Shown: positions 1-7,466, numbered from the stretch's first letter. The stretch is 8,806 bases of DNA from Ruminococcus sp. (GCA_017418765.1 JAFOMV010000137.1:1-8806), one strand, 5' to 3'. The notes: generated from the letters alone by a model not told the origin. Numbers and translations are program-made.

Positions 1-2073
1 ATGAATTCTGCAAACCTATTCCTTATGGATGAGTCCCAGGCTGATAAAAAAGATGTGTCCTCGGTTGAAAAATATAAAACAATAGCAGGTGATGTTACCA
101 AGGGCAACAATGTTCTTGGCAATACTCAGGATACAAGCCTCATGAAGTGGACTACTTCACTGATCAGCGGTACAGAAGTTCCTAATTTCAATTTCGGCGG
201 AAATATCTACTGCAACGGCGATCTTACACTCAAGGGCGTTAATGTCCAGGGAAGCGTTTATGTAAGAGGCAATCTTACAGTTGACGGTAACGGTAATGAT
301 TCTAATGTTGAGGGTGATATCGTTGTCGGCGGAAATTACTATGATGACAACAATAAAATGACTTGCGGAGGAATTATTTACTCTGCTAACTCAGACGGCG
401 ATCTTGTAAGAGCTGAGGCTGATGTTAAGGCTGTAAACAATATTGAGGTTTCTTACAATGCACAGCGTGTTGACATAAAAAACGATAATAACAAAATATT
501 CTATTATAAATGGCATACAGCAGCTCACAAGAACGAAAACGACAAAAGTGTTGACCCATGGGGCTACGAGCTTACTGCCGGTGTTGACCTAGGGGGCAAC
601 GAGCTTACTGCCGAGCAGCTTCAGGATATCGATCTTTACTATGAGTGGAACCGCGAATACGTACAGGGAGAATCATTCAGCAAGGATTATCTTGAAATGC
701 AGGTTACTGATCTCAGTGCAGATGCATTTGTAGCACTCAGAAACTACCTCGCTGATCCTAAGGATGACGCAGGAAACAGATTGTACAGAACAGCTGAACA
801 GATAACAACTGATGAATATTCAGGATCAGACGGATCCAACTACTTCTACTACGGCGTTCCCAAGAATATAGGCAGCGCTGAGAATCCTAACTGGGTTCCT
901 ACAGGTGAGCATGCTACAGCTGATACATATTGCTACTATGTTAACGATTCAACAGGTATAAGCTATCATTGTACAGCAGAGGCGTACGATAATATGGAAA
1001 AGCACTATTCAAGAGCCAATCTTGATGGAAGCGATACACGCATCGATGTTGGTGCAAATCCTGTAACTTACTGGAGAACGAATGATAATCAGCCGTTCAA
1101 CACAGAAGAAGAAGCAAGAAACTACATGGTTCCAAACGGCGGTGCAGGTGCAGGTGCAATGGTAAATATCGCTGAGCTCTATCCGTCACAGACAGACAGA
1201 GATGAAAAGATATACCCTATATCAATGCGCAGAGAGAACATCTATCAGAATGCTGACGGCAATGACGCAGCAGACGGATTTATTACAACTCTCAGAGAAG
1301 CAAGAGAAGGTCTGGGACTTGACCCTGAAACAGGTGTTGCAGATGAGAAAAGATATCCTGTCTATACAAAAGAACAGATCGACAATCTTAAATTGCGTGA
1401 GTATAAAGGAAATGAAATTCCTAATGAGATAAAAGAGGACTGCATAATTTCCGGTCAGGTAAACAGAACAATCCACATCAAGCCAAGCACAGATCCTCAG
1501 AATCCAAGAAAGATCGTTATCAGAGGTCTTTACCTCAACGATCAGGGCGGAGGACTCGGAAAGCTTGTATTCGACAGAACAAGCGGAGAGCAGCTCAACA
1601 TCATCCTTGATGGTACATCCGGCGGTATCGGCGGTGTTGATGAGAGAATAGCAAATGCTACTCTTGTAGTTGAAAAAGGTATGATCGAGCCAAGCGATGC
1701 TAAGAATGGCGACGCTTACAAGGTAATAAAGCATTCTGATGACTGGGGTATCAATTACTATGGTACTGAGAATTCAAGTATAGTTGTAAGAAACAGCGGT
1801 ACACTCTTTGGTTCATTCAAGACACCGAAGACAGAGATCTCAGCTAATGTTGAGGGTTCGATCACTGTAGACTATATCGATGAATACAATAAGACACATA
1901 ATGGTATGAAGCCGGTTATCGTTGGTAATGCGCTTTTCGGTAAGTTTTACGCACAGAATAAATTCGGTCTTACATATACAGCATCAGGCAGCGGCGCAGG
2001 TAGCGGTAATCCTACACCTACATTCAAGACCGCAGTCGGCTGGTATGAGATCAGCTATATGACAGGTTCATGA
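1..2073 (+). CDS. Large beta-helix-like surface protein of the minor-pilin operon, probably 5'-truncated
   Basis: The frame is open to the window edge, so the ATG at base 1 may be internal and no ribosome site can be checked. The visible 690 residues have no signal peptide or membrane segment at the N-terminus; since all other exported proteins here have prepilin leaders, I infer a missing upstream N-terminus. Residues about 64-126 show short Gly/Asn-spaced beta strands (GNIYCNGDLTLKG, GNLTVDGNG), like bactofilin-type or PilX-associated beta-helix domains. Residues about 140-480 are unrecognised, rich in Tyr/Asp/Asn, with a Gly-Ala linker near 379-387. Residues about 485-690 return to beta-helix-like sequence (SGTLFGSF.TPK, then VGNALFGKFYAQ), resembling C-terminal domains of PilX-like proteins. 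Cysteines lie at 71, 122, 311, 324 and 481. The stop abuts the next pseudopilin gene. A role as pilus-tip or surface adhesin component is inferred; family placement is moderate. Confidence 0.75.
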   Translation: MNSANLFLMDESQADKKDVSSVEKYKTIAGDVTKGNNVLGNTQDTSLMKWTTSLISGTEVPNFNFGGNIYCNGDLTLKGVNVQGSVYVRGNLTVDGNGNDSNVEGDIVVGGNYYDDNNKMTCGGIIYSANSDGDLVRAEADVKAVNNIEVSYNAQRVDIKNDNNKIFYYKWHTAAHKNENDKSVDPWGYELTAGVDLGGNELTAEQLQDIDLYYEWNREYVQGESFSKDYLEMQVTDLSADAFVALRNYLADPKDDAGNRLYRTAEQITTDEYSGSDGSNYFYYGVPKNIGSAENPNWVPTGEHATADTYCYYVNDSTGISYHCTAEAYDNMEKHYSRANLDGSDTRIDVGANPVTYWRTNDNQPFNTEEEARNYMVPNGGAGAGAMVNIAELYPSQTDRDEKIYPISMRRENIYQNADGNDAADGFITTLREAREGLGLDPETGVADEKRYPVYTKEQIDNLKLREYKGNEIPNEIKEDCIISGQVNRTIHIKPSTDPQNPRKIVIRGLYLNDQGGGLGKLVFDRTSGEQLNIILDGTSGGIGGVDERIANATLVVEKGMIEPSDAKNGDAYKVIKHSDDWGINYYGTENSSIVVRNSGTLFGSFKTPKTEISANVEGSITVDYIDEYNKTHNGMKPVIVGNALFGKFYAQNKFGLTYTASGSGAGSGNPTPTFKTAVGWYEISYMTGS
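566..613 (+). repeat. 15-bp in-frame direct repeat, 33-bp period
   Basis: The 15 bases ACGAGCTTACTGCCG occur identically at 566-580 and 599-613. The 33-bp period equals 11 codons, so both copies read (Y/N)ELTA in the large surface protein (residues about 189-204). The bases between copies do not continue the match, so this is either the remnant of a 33-bp tandem duplication or a short motif reuse. Confidence 0.8.
1141..1158 (+). repeat. Three tandem GGTGCA hexamers (Gly-Ala linker)
   Basis: GGTGCA is repeated three times without interruption and encodes Gly-Ala-Gly-Ala-Gly-Ala within the large surface protein (residues 381-386). As a 6-bp unit it can gain or lose copies without shifting frame. 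It probably forms a flexible joint between two domains. Confidence 0.75.
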
Positions 2074-2090
2074 TCGGGGGGGATATTGCT

Positions 2091-2540
2091 ATGAAAAAGA
2101 ATAAAAAGCTTAAAGGCATGACTCTTTACGAGATGATAATTGCTATCGCTATATTCGCAGTCATGGCAGGTGTACTTATCGGTGTGGGTACTCACATCGA
2201 TAATACTGCCAAGTCCACGAGCGACCTGAAAAACAAAATAGTAGCTGAGTCTCCATATGCTGCTAATAAGATCAAAACCAATAAGGAAACAAATGCCCAG
2301 CTTGCCAGTGAAGATATTACAGTAAATGTAAGGGTCACACGTCAGAGCGGAACTGCTTTCATTGAGGATGAAGCTGATCCAGCAAATCCTAAGGCTAAGA
2401 CTATCTCATACAATGAAAGTAACACAAATATTTCTTTCAATGCTAAGAAGTACGGAACAGCTGAGGTTTATCATGATGACGATGATCTTCATGATGGGAT
2501 AAACCTTGAGTTCGTTGATGACCTTGAGGTCGCACCATAA
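2091..2540 (+). CDS. Minor pilin / pseudopilin with type IV prepilin leader
   Basis: A 149-residue protein with a short basic leader, MKKNKKLKG, then a cleavage site G9|M10 and the hydrophobic helix MTLYEMIIAIAIFAVMAG. Glu at mature position 5 (E14) is the hallmark needed for methylation and assembly. Met rather than Phe at mature position 1 and Tyr at 4 depart from the usual FTLxE. The rest (about 35-149) is a small, cysteine-free, Asp/Asn/Lys-rich head with an acidic DDDD run near 128-131. I chose ATG 2091 because a G-tract (2076-2082) lies 8 bases before it and the leader is of normal length. An in-frame ATG at 2070, overlapping the previous stop as ATGA, would add seven residues and cannot be excluded. 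The gene sits 17 bases after the large surface protein and 12 bases before the next pseudopilin. PilD should process it, and a role in pilus priming or the tip is inferred. Confidence 0.88.
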   Translation: MKKNKKLKGMTLYEMIIAIAIFAVMAGVLIGVGTHIDNTAKSTSDLKNKIVAESPYAANKIKTNKETNAQLASEDITVNVRVTRQSGTAFIEDEADPANPKAKTISYNESNTNISFNAKKYGTAEVYHDDDDLHDGINLEFVDDLEVAP

Positions 2541-2552
2541 GGAGGGAACGTT

Positions 2553-3527
2553 TTGAATAGTGTTAAAAAGACTATGAAAAAGGGTTTCACCCTTGTAGAG
2601 CTTATAGTTGTTATGGCTATAATGTCTATACTTCTTGTGGCAGTAATGTCAATGACTACGCCTGTTTCAAGAATGTTCAGAAGAACTACAGTGTCTGAGA
2701 ACTCATATGCATTTTCAAATAATGTACAGAGTTATCTCCAGCGTTCGCTTCAGTACGCAGATAACGTAAGAATATTTGATGCAGCTCCCGGTACACCATT
2801 CGACATCGAAGGTGCTTGCAAAGAGTATAAGAAGGATTATTACGATCACATAGTCACTGCAACCAGTGAGGGAGCTTCAGGCAACTGCCACTGGACAGAG
2901 GGTACTATAAGAGTTCTCCATCTTGTAAACAGCGGTGATGAAAAGGGTCAGATCAAACTCAGCACTTACAGTTTCTCATCTGAGAGAGATGCTGTAACAC
3001 CAATTATCACAGAAGAAAACCAGATAAATGCTGCATTCTTCACAGGTGATAATGCACAGTACAACATAACATATGCTATCGGACCCGGCAGCAACGGTGC
3101 AAGCGGTGTTAACAGCAAGCTTGATACTGTAGTTGAAGGCGGTCAGGTATCAAGAAACTCTGATACTGACCCTTACTACCACCTTAATACTGAGGGAATG
3201 GTACCTGTTAAGGATTTCCGTGATACTCATGTCGCTGTTATCGTTAACAGAGGAGAGATAACTACAAAGAACGGTGCAACTGCCTTTGAAGGACCTGCTG
3301 TTCTTTCAGTAGCTAATCTGCCCTTCACAAACATAAGTGAAAGAAAAAATCCCGGTCAGCCGCTTAGCAGACCAACAAAGAATTCCCTTGCAGATAATGA
3401 AGTAGCTGGTCAGAGAGATGGATCAATTTTTGCACAGGATGCATATTCATTCCACAATAATATATCTGCAATAAGCACTCAGAATGATATATACTTCGTA
3501 TATTCATATGCTGATGAACTTAAGTGA
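2553..3527 (+). CDS. Large minor pilin / pseudopilin (PilW/GspJ-like size), TTG start
   Basis: A 324-residue prepilin-like protein. The leader MNSVKKTMKKG is cleaved at G11|F12 and is followed by the helix FTLVELIVVMAIMSILLVAVM, with Glu at mature position 5 (E16). The start is the TTG at 2553, placed 6 bases after a clean GGAGGG site (2541-2546). The in-frame ATG at 2574 would leave a leader of only four residues, MKKG, and lies far from that site. The long C-terminal head, about residues 45-324, is unrecognised beta-rich sequence with two cysteines (C89, C112) that could form a disulphide. Its length is well above that of a major pilin and suits a large minor pilin of the PilW/GspJ kind, but I cannot place it in a named family. 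It is the last gene of the three-gene rightward operon and ends in tandem stops (TGA TAA) just before a hairpin terminator. Confidence 0.9.
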   Translation: MNSVKKTMKKGFTLVELIVVMAIMSILLVAVMSMTTPVSRMFRRTTVSENSYAFSNNVQSYLQRSLQYADNVRIFDAAPGTPFDIEGACKEYKKDYYDHIVTATSEGASGNCHWTEGTIRVLHLVNSGDEKGQIKLSTYSFSSERDAVTPIITEENQINAAFFTGDNAQYNITYAIGPGSNGASGVNSKLDTVVEGGQVSRNSDTDPYYHLNTEGMVPVKDFRDTHVAVIVNRGEITTKNGATAFEGPAVLSVANLPFTNISERKNPGQPLSRPTKNSLADNEVAGQRDGSIFAQDAYSFHNNISAISTQNDIYFVYSYADELK

Positions 3528-3534
3528 TAAGAAA

Positions 3535-3575
3535 ACAGGCAGCAGTTCAAATGCTGCTGCCTGTAATTATTTTTG
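3535..3575. terminator. Probable bidirectional terminator between convergent operons
   Basis: ACAGGCAGCAG (3535-3545) pairs perfectly with CTGCTGCCTGT (3554-3564) around an 8-base loop. On the + strand it is followed by AATTATTTTT. Read leftward it is followed by TTTTCTTATC. It lies between the end of the pseudopilin operon (3527) and the end of leftward pilD (3608), so it can stop transcription from both sides. Confidence 0.88.
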
Positions 3576-3607
3576 CTTTACCTAAGCTGTATAATTCTGA
3601 TGGTTTA

Positions 3608-4483
3608 TTACTGAATGTTTGAAAACAAATAGTTGATCCACATTTCAGCTAATCTGTTACCCCATAATGCTCCTATCGCAATGCCTATTGCAAGATAAGG
3701 TCCGAAGGCAAACTTTGAATCCTTTGTAACGGCTTTTATTATGCCGCCGCCAATGGCAGCTGCGATAATACCAATAAATGTTGAAACGATAATAGCCTGT
3801 GTTCCAAGAAAAGCACCTGCTGCAAACATTAGTATAGTATCGCCGAGCTCGATAGCTCTGAAATCCTCACCGAATTTTCGGCGGATTATGGGTCTGCTGA
3901 TCTCTCCGATAAGGAAAAAAGGTACACTGATGACCAGTGCTCCTATTATACGATGTTTGAGAGGTACATCATCTGTAAAGATCGCAAGAGGAACAGCAAG
4001 CAAAAGTATGATACCGACTATCCTCATATCGATCTCCATCGTATCCCAGTCCATGAAAGCGATAACGATCAGGAGTGACATAAGAAGGCAGGTTATTATG
4101 GCTTTAACATTAATATCAAGTACCCAGAATGTAAGTACATACAGAAGTCCGTTCAGAGACTCAACGATAGGGTACCTCGGAGATATCTTTTCTCCGCAGC
4201 TATGACATCGTCCTTTCAGCATGATCCAGCTGAATACAGGGATCAGATCAATAGGGCGTATCTTAGCGCCGCATTTCATGCAGTGAGAAGCTTTTTCCTT
4301 TTCCTCATCGCTTCTTCCTATGCCAATTATGGATTCACCCGAAGGTAAACGAAGAATGACTACATTGAGAAAGCTTCCTATGGCTATGCCAAATAAAAAG
4401 GTGATGGTGAGAAACATGATGACGAATCCCGTACTTGTGTATGAGTCGTGGAGCATGTTTGCAAAATCAAAAATGTCTGACAT
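3608..4483 (-). CDS. pilD: Prepilin peptidase / N-methyltransferase (PilD, type IV leader peptidase)
   Basis: An integral membrane aspartic protease that cleaves prepilins after Gly and methylates the new N-terminus. The 291 residues match the usual length of the two-domain form. The N-terminal helix carries the GSFLNVVILRLP signature (36-47). The cytoplasmic methylase loop holds two CxxC pairs (C68/C71 and C93/C96), with FSWIMLKG and SPRYPIVE around them. The catalytic aspartates lie in FMDWDTMEID (143-152; D145 or D147) and in ELGD (D215), followed by the conserved G.FLG. FGPYLAIG (260-267) is the usual C-terminal motif. There are seven or eight membrane segments. The ATG is preceded on the minus strand by AAGGAGGG eight bases away. 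It is transcribed alone, leftward, from its own promoter (4525-4552) and is divergent from pilB. The two adjacent operons supply its likely substrates, the four prepilins in this window. Confidence 0.96.
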   Translation of the reverse strand: MSDIFDFANMLHDSYTSTGFVIMFLTITFLFGIAIGSFLNVVILRLPSGESIIGIGRSDEEKEKASHCMKCGAKIRPIDLIPVFSWIMLKGRCHSCGEKISPRYPIVESLNGLLYVLTFWVLDINVKAIITCLLMSLLIVIAFMDWDTMEIDMRIVGIILLLAVPLAIFTDDVPLKHRIIGALVISVPFFLIGEISRPIIRRKFGEDFRAIELGDTILMFAAGAFLGTQAIIVSTFIGIIAAAIGGGIIKAVTKDSKFAFGPYLAIGIAIGALWGNRLAEMWINYLFSNIQ

Positions 4484-4524
4484 GTTTTTTGCCCTCCTTA
4501 ATATTAATAAAGTAACATAATCTT

Positions 4525-4552
4525 ATTATAACATAAATTATGGAAAAATCAA
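4525..4552 (-). promoter_or_regulatory. pilD promoter (sigma-A type, extended -10)
   Basis: On the minus strand, TTGATT (complement of 4547-4552) is followed after 16 bases by TATAAT (complement of 4525-4530). A TGT directly before TATAAT supplies an extended -10. Transcription should start near 4518, giving a leader of about 35 nt with the AAGGAGGG site near its end. A/T tracts just upstream (4553-4590) could act as an UP element. Confidence 0.72.
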
Positions 4553-4553
4553 G

Positions 4554-4586
4554 TAAAATTTTAGAATATACGAATAAAATATTTTA
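4554..4586. promoter_or_regulatory. Two A/T palindromes in the pilD-pilB divergent region
   Basis: TAAAATTTTA (4554-4563) and TAAAATATTTTA (4575-4586) are perfect palindromes with centres 22 bp apart, close to two helical turns. They lie immediately upstream of the pilD -35 and about 40-70 bases before the pilB start. They could be operators or an UP element, but DNA this AT-rich gives such palindromes by chance. I see no convincing sigma-A promoter for pilB; TTTACA at 4583-4588 has no good -10 partner. Confidence 0.35.
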
Positions 4587-4626
4587 CATTTTATTGTGTA
4601 TTCGGAAATAAAAGCGGAGGTTTGTT

Positions 4627-6309
4627 ATGAGAAATGAGAGAATTGGTGACTACTTAGTCAATCAGGGACTTATCACTACTGACCAGCTTCAGAAAGTCCT
4701 CGAGGTACAGAAAGAGGCTAAAGGAGCTAAGAAGTTCGGTGATGTTGTCGTTGAGCTCGGCTATATGTCAGAAGTCAATTTTGCAAAGGCACTTGCAGGC
4801 AACCTGAGAGTTCAGTACGTTGATCTCGACAACATTGATATCAATACTGAAGCTGTTCAGATGGTTCCTGAGGCACTGGCAAGAAAGCATACAGTAATCG
4901 CTATCAATGTACAGGGCAAGCGTCTTACTGTTGCTACAAATGATCCTGTAAACTTCATTGTGCTTGAAGATATCAAGGTATCTACAGGTATGGATACTGT
5001 ACCTGTACTTGCTACAACATCTGCTATCAACAAGCAGATCGGTAAGTGCTACTCAATGCAGAACGTTGACTCCGTTGTCGGCGAGATCACTGCTATGAAC
5101 AATGACCTTGGTGATATGAGTGACCTCGACTCTGAATCTAAGGACAGAGTTGAAAGCGCTCCTATCGTTAAGCTTGCTACAACTATCGTAGAAAACTCAT
5201 TCAGAGCAGACGCTACTGATATTCATATCGAGCCTTTCGATAAATATACAAGGATCCGTATCCGTGTTAACGGTGACCTTGTTGAACTCATGAACATTTC
5301 AAGTGCTGTACACAGCGCTCTTACAACTCGTTTCAAGCTCATCAGCGGCATGAACATCGCTGAAAAGCGTATCCCGCAGGACGGACGTTTCACACAGGTA
5401 GTAGACGGCACAACACTTGATGTCCGTGTGTCTTCACTTCCTATGGTTCACGGTGAAAAGATCGTTATCCGTATCCTTTCAACAGGTCAGATCGCTCTCC
5501 GTAAGATCACTGACCTTGGTATGTCAGATTATAACTATTCCCTCTTTGAGTCTATGCTGCGAGTTCCTCACGGAGTTATCCTCGTAACAGGACCTACCGG
5601 TTCAGGTAAAACAACTACCCTCTATGCGGCTCTCGGTGAGATCGCTAAGCCAAATGTTAACGTCGTAACAGTTGAGGACCCTGTCGAAAAGGCTATCGAC
5701 GGTATCAACCAGTGTCAGGTAAACCAGAAGGCAGGCATGACATTCGCAGCTGCCCTCCGTTCTATCCTCCGTCAGGACCCTGACGTAGTAATGATCGGTG
5801 AGATGCGTGATACTGAGACAGCTGATATCGGTATCCGTGCCGCTATCACAGGTCACTTGGTTCTCTCCACACTTCATACTAATGACGCTGCTTCAACTGT
5901 TGTACGTCTTGTTGATATGGGTGTTGCTGCATACATGGTTGCAACTTCACTTATCGGTGTTATAGCTCAGCGACTTGTAAAGGTCCTCTGTCCATCTTGT
6001 AAGAAGCCGCGAATGTCAACTCCTGAGGAAAATGAACTCATGGGTATACCAAATTCTATTCAGATATATGAGCCATGTGGCTGTAACGAGTGTAACAACA
6101 CAGGTTACAGAGGAAGAACCGCTATCCACGAGATCATTCACTGTACATCTAAGGTTTCCTCCATTATCGCTGCAGGCGGCAGCAAGGAAGAGATCGAGAG
6201 TGCCGCTAAGGAACAGGGTACAAAGCTCCTCCGTGATAATGCGTCAGAGCTTGTACAGGCAGGCGAAACATCTATCGATGAGCTTGTAAGAGCAACATAT
6301 ACTGTTTAA
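4627..6309 (+). CDS. pilB: Type IV pilus assembly ATPase PilB (GspE family) with MshEN N-terminal domain
   Basis: A cytoplasmic hexameric ATPase that powers pilus extension by driving the platform protein PilC. Its 560 residues are the normal family length. Residues 5-28 (R-I-G...L...Q) and 36-59 form the paired 24-residue motifs of the MshEN domain, which binds cyclic-di-GMP in some homologues. The ATPase core shows Walker A GPTGSGKT (322-329, K328), the VEDPVE Asp box (349-354), Walker B DPDVVMIGEMRD (384-395, E392) and the His box GHLVLSTLHTN (409-419). A zinc-type cysteine set typical of PilB/GspE, absent from PilT, lies at C455/C458 and C486/C489 (with C484), followed by GYRGRTAIHE (493-502). 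The ATG follows AGCGGAGG by six bases. pilT lies 35 bases downstream with its own ribosome site, so the pair is probably one transcript. Arginine codons are mostly AGA before about residue 200 and mostly CGT after. Confidence 0.97.
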   Translation: MRNERIGDYLVNQGLITTDQLQKVLEVQKEAKGAKKFGDVVVELGYMSEVNFAKALAGNLRVQYVDLDNIDINTEAVQMVPEALARKHTVIAINVQGKRLTVATNDPVNFIVLEDIKVSTGMDTVPVLATTSAINKQIGKCYSMQNVDSVVGEITAMNNDLGDMSDLDSESKDRVESAPIVKLATTIVENSFRADATDIHIEPFDKYTRIRIRVNGDLVELMNISSAVHSALTTRFKLISGMNIAEKRIPQDGRFTQVVDGTTLDVRVSSLPMVHGEKIVIRILSTGQIALRKITDLGMSDYNYSLFESMLRVPHGVILVTGPTGSGKTTTLYAALGEIAKPNVNVVTVEDPVEKAIDGINQCQVNQKAGMTFAAALRSILRQDPDVVMIGEMRDTETADIGIRAAITGHLVLSTLHTNDAASTVVRLVDMGVAAYMVATSLIGVIAQRLVKVLCPSCKKPRMSTPEENELMGIPNSIQIYEPCGCNECNNTGYRGRTAIHEIIHCTSKVSSIIAAGGSKEEIESAAKEQGTKLLRDNASELVQAGETSIDELVRATYTV

Positions 6310-6344
6310 TGGTTTCGGTATCATATCATTAGGAGGAAATAACT

Positions 6345-7445
6345 ATGGGAATTATCAATATACATAAAATTCTTGACGAGGTCAGAGTGCTCGGCTGTTC
6401 AGACCTTCACTTTACAGACAGGATCGCTCCTGTTGTTCGTCTTAACGGTAATCTGAGAACCATGCGTACTCAGTACCCTGAGATGGACGCTGAGGAGATA
6501 ATGGAGATCGCTCGTCAGATGACAAATGAGAAGCAGCAGACAAGGATCAACAACGGACAGGATACAGACTTTTCATTTACTACAAGAAGCAACTACCGTC
6601 ACCGTGTAAACGTATACTTCCAGAAAGGCAAGCCGGCTATCGCTATCCGTCTTCTGAGAAATGATATACCTACACTTGATGACCTCGGACTTCCAAGTAT
6701 CCTTGCTGAATTTGCTATGCGTCCACGTGGACTTGTTCTTGTAACAGGCCCTACAGGTTCAGGTAAATCTACAACTCTTGCAGGCATGATCGATCATGTT
6801 AACCTTAACAAGAGCGCACATATCATCACTATCGAGGACCCTATCGAGTATGTTCATGAGCATAAGCGCTGCATGGTCAACCAGAGAGAGATCGGTGCCG
6901 ATGTTGAGAGCTTCTCACTTGCACTTAGAGCTGCTCTCCGTGAGGACCCTGATGTTATCCTCGTAGGAGAAATGCGTGACTTCGAGACTATCCAGGCTGC
7001 TGTAACCGCCGCTGAAACAGGACATCTCGTTATGTCAACACTTCATACAACATCCGCAGCTGATACCATCAACCGTATCATCGACGTTTACCCTGAGCAC
7101 CAGCAGCAGCAGATAAGAACACAGCTTGCTAACAACCTTGTTGGTGTTATCTCACAGACCCTTATCCCTAAGAAGGACGGCTCAGGACGTATTGCTGCTA
7201 TGGAAATTCTCCGTGTAACAGACGCCGTATCAGCTCAGATACGTGATAATAAGATCCACCTTATCCAGTCAACTATCCAGACAGGTAAGGCTGAGGGCAT
7301 GATGTGTCTCGACTTCGAGCTTGCAAGAATGGTTAGAAATAACGTTATTGCAGAAGTTGACGCACTTGAAAAGTGCCAGGATAAGCAGGAATTCTACCGT
7401 TACCTCACACAGATGGGCGGTTCACCTGGCGGCGGACTTCGCTGA
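6345..7445 (+). CDS. pilT: Twitching-motility / pilus retraction ATPase PilT
   Basis: A cytoplasmic hexameric ATPase that drives pilus disassembly and retraction. The 366 residues have PilT length and lack both the MshEN domain and the cysteine set seen in PilB. An N-terminal PAS-like domain (about 1-110; SDLHFT, VRLNGNL, FSFTTRSNYRHRVNVY) precedes Walker A GPTGSGKS (135-142, K141), IEDPIEY (163-169), Walker B DPDVILVGEMRD (201-212, E209) and the His box TGHLVMSTLHT (225-235). The C-terminal IQTG..EGM (311-319) is typical. The AIRNLIRE motif, linked to retraction in studied PilT proteins, reads AVSAQIRD here (294-301), losing one Arg and the central NL. The tail is Gly-rich (GGSPGGGLR). Start ATG follows AGGAGG by eight bases. 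It is the second gene after pilB and ends 21 bases before a strong terminator. PilT identity is secure; full retraction activity is less certain. Confidence 0.96.
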   Translation: MGIINIHKILDEVRVLGCSDLHFTDRIAPVVRLNGNLRTMRTQYPEMDAEEIMEIARQMTNEKQQTRINNGQDTDFSFTTRSNYRHRVNVYFQKGKPAIAIRLLRNDIPTLDDLGLPSILAEFAMRPRGLVLVTGPTGSGKSTTLAGMIDHVNLNKSAHIITIEDPIEYVHEHKRCMVNQREIGADVESFSLALRAALREDPDVILVGEMRDFETIQAAVTAAETGHLVMSTLHTTSAADTINRIIDVYPEHQQQQIRTQLANNLVGVISQTLIPKKDGSGRIAAMEILRVTDAVSAQIRDNKIHLIQSTIQTGKAEGMMCLDFELARMVRNNVIAEVDALEKCQDKQEFYRYLTQMGGSPGGGLR

Positions 7446-7466
7446 TCTGAATAACAGAAATATTTA

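Noticed and set aside
1222..1734. Leftward frame of 170 codons inside the large surface protein
   Set aside because: It is antisense to a coding frame with clear beta-helix and Gly-rich patterning, has no recognisable domain, and is Ser/Cys/Ile-rich as expected of a shadow frame.
3741..4205. Rightward frame of 154 codons antisense to pilD
   Set aside because: The opposite strand encodes PilD with all its signature motifs; this frame has no ribosome site or domain and is explained by codon bias of pilD.
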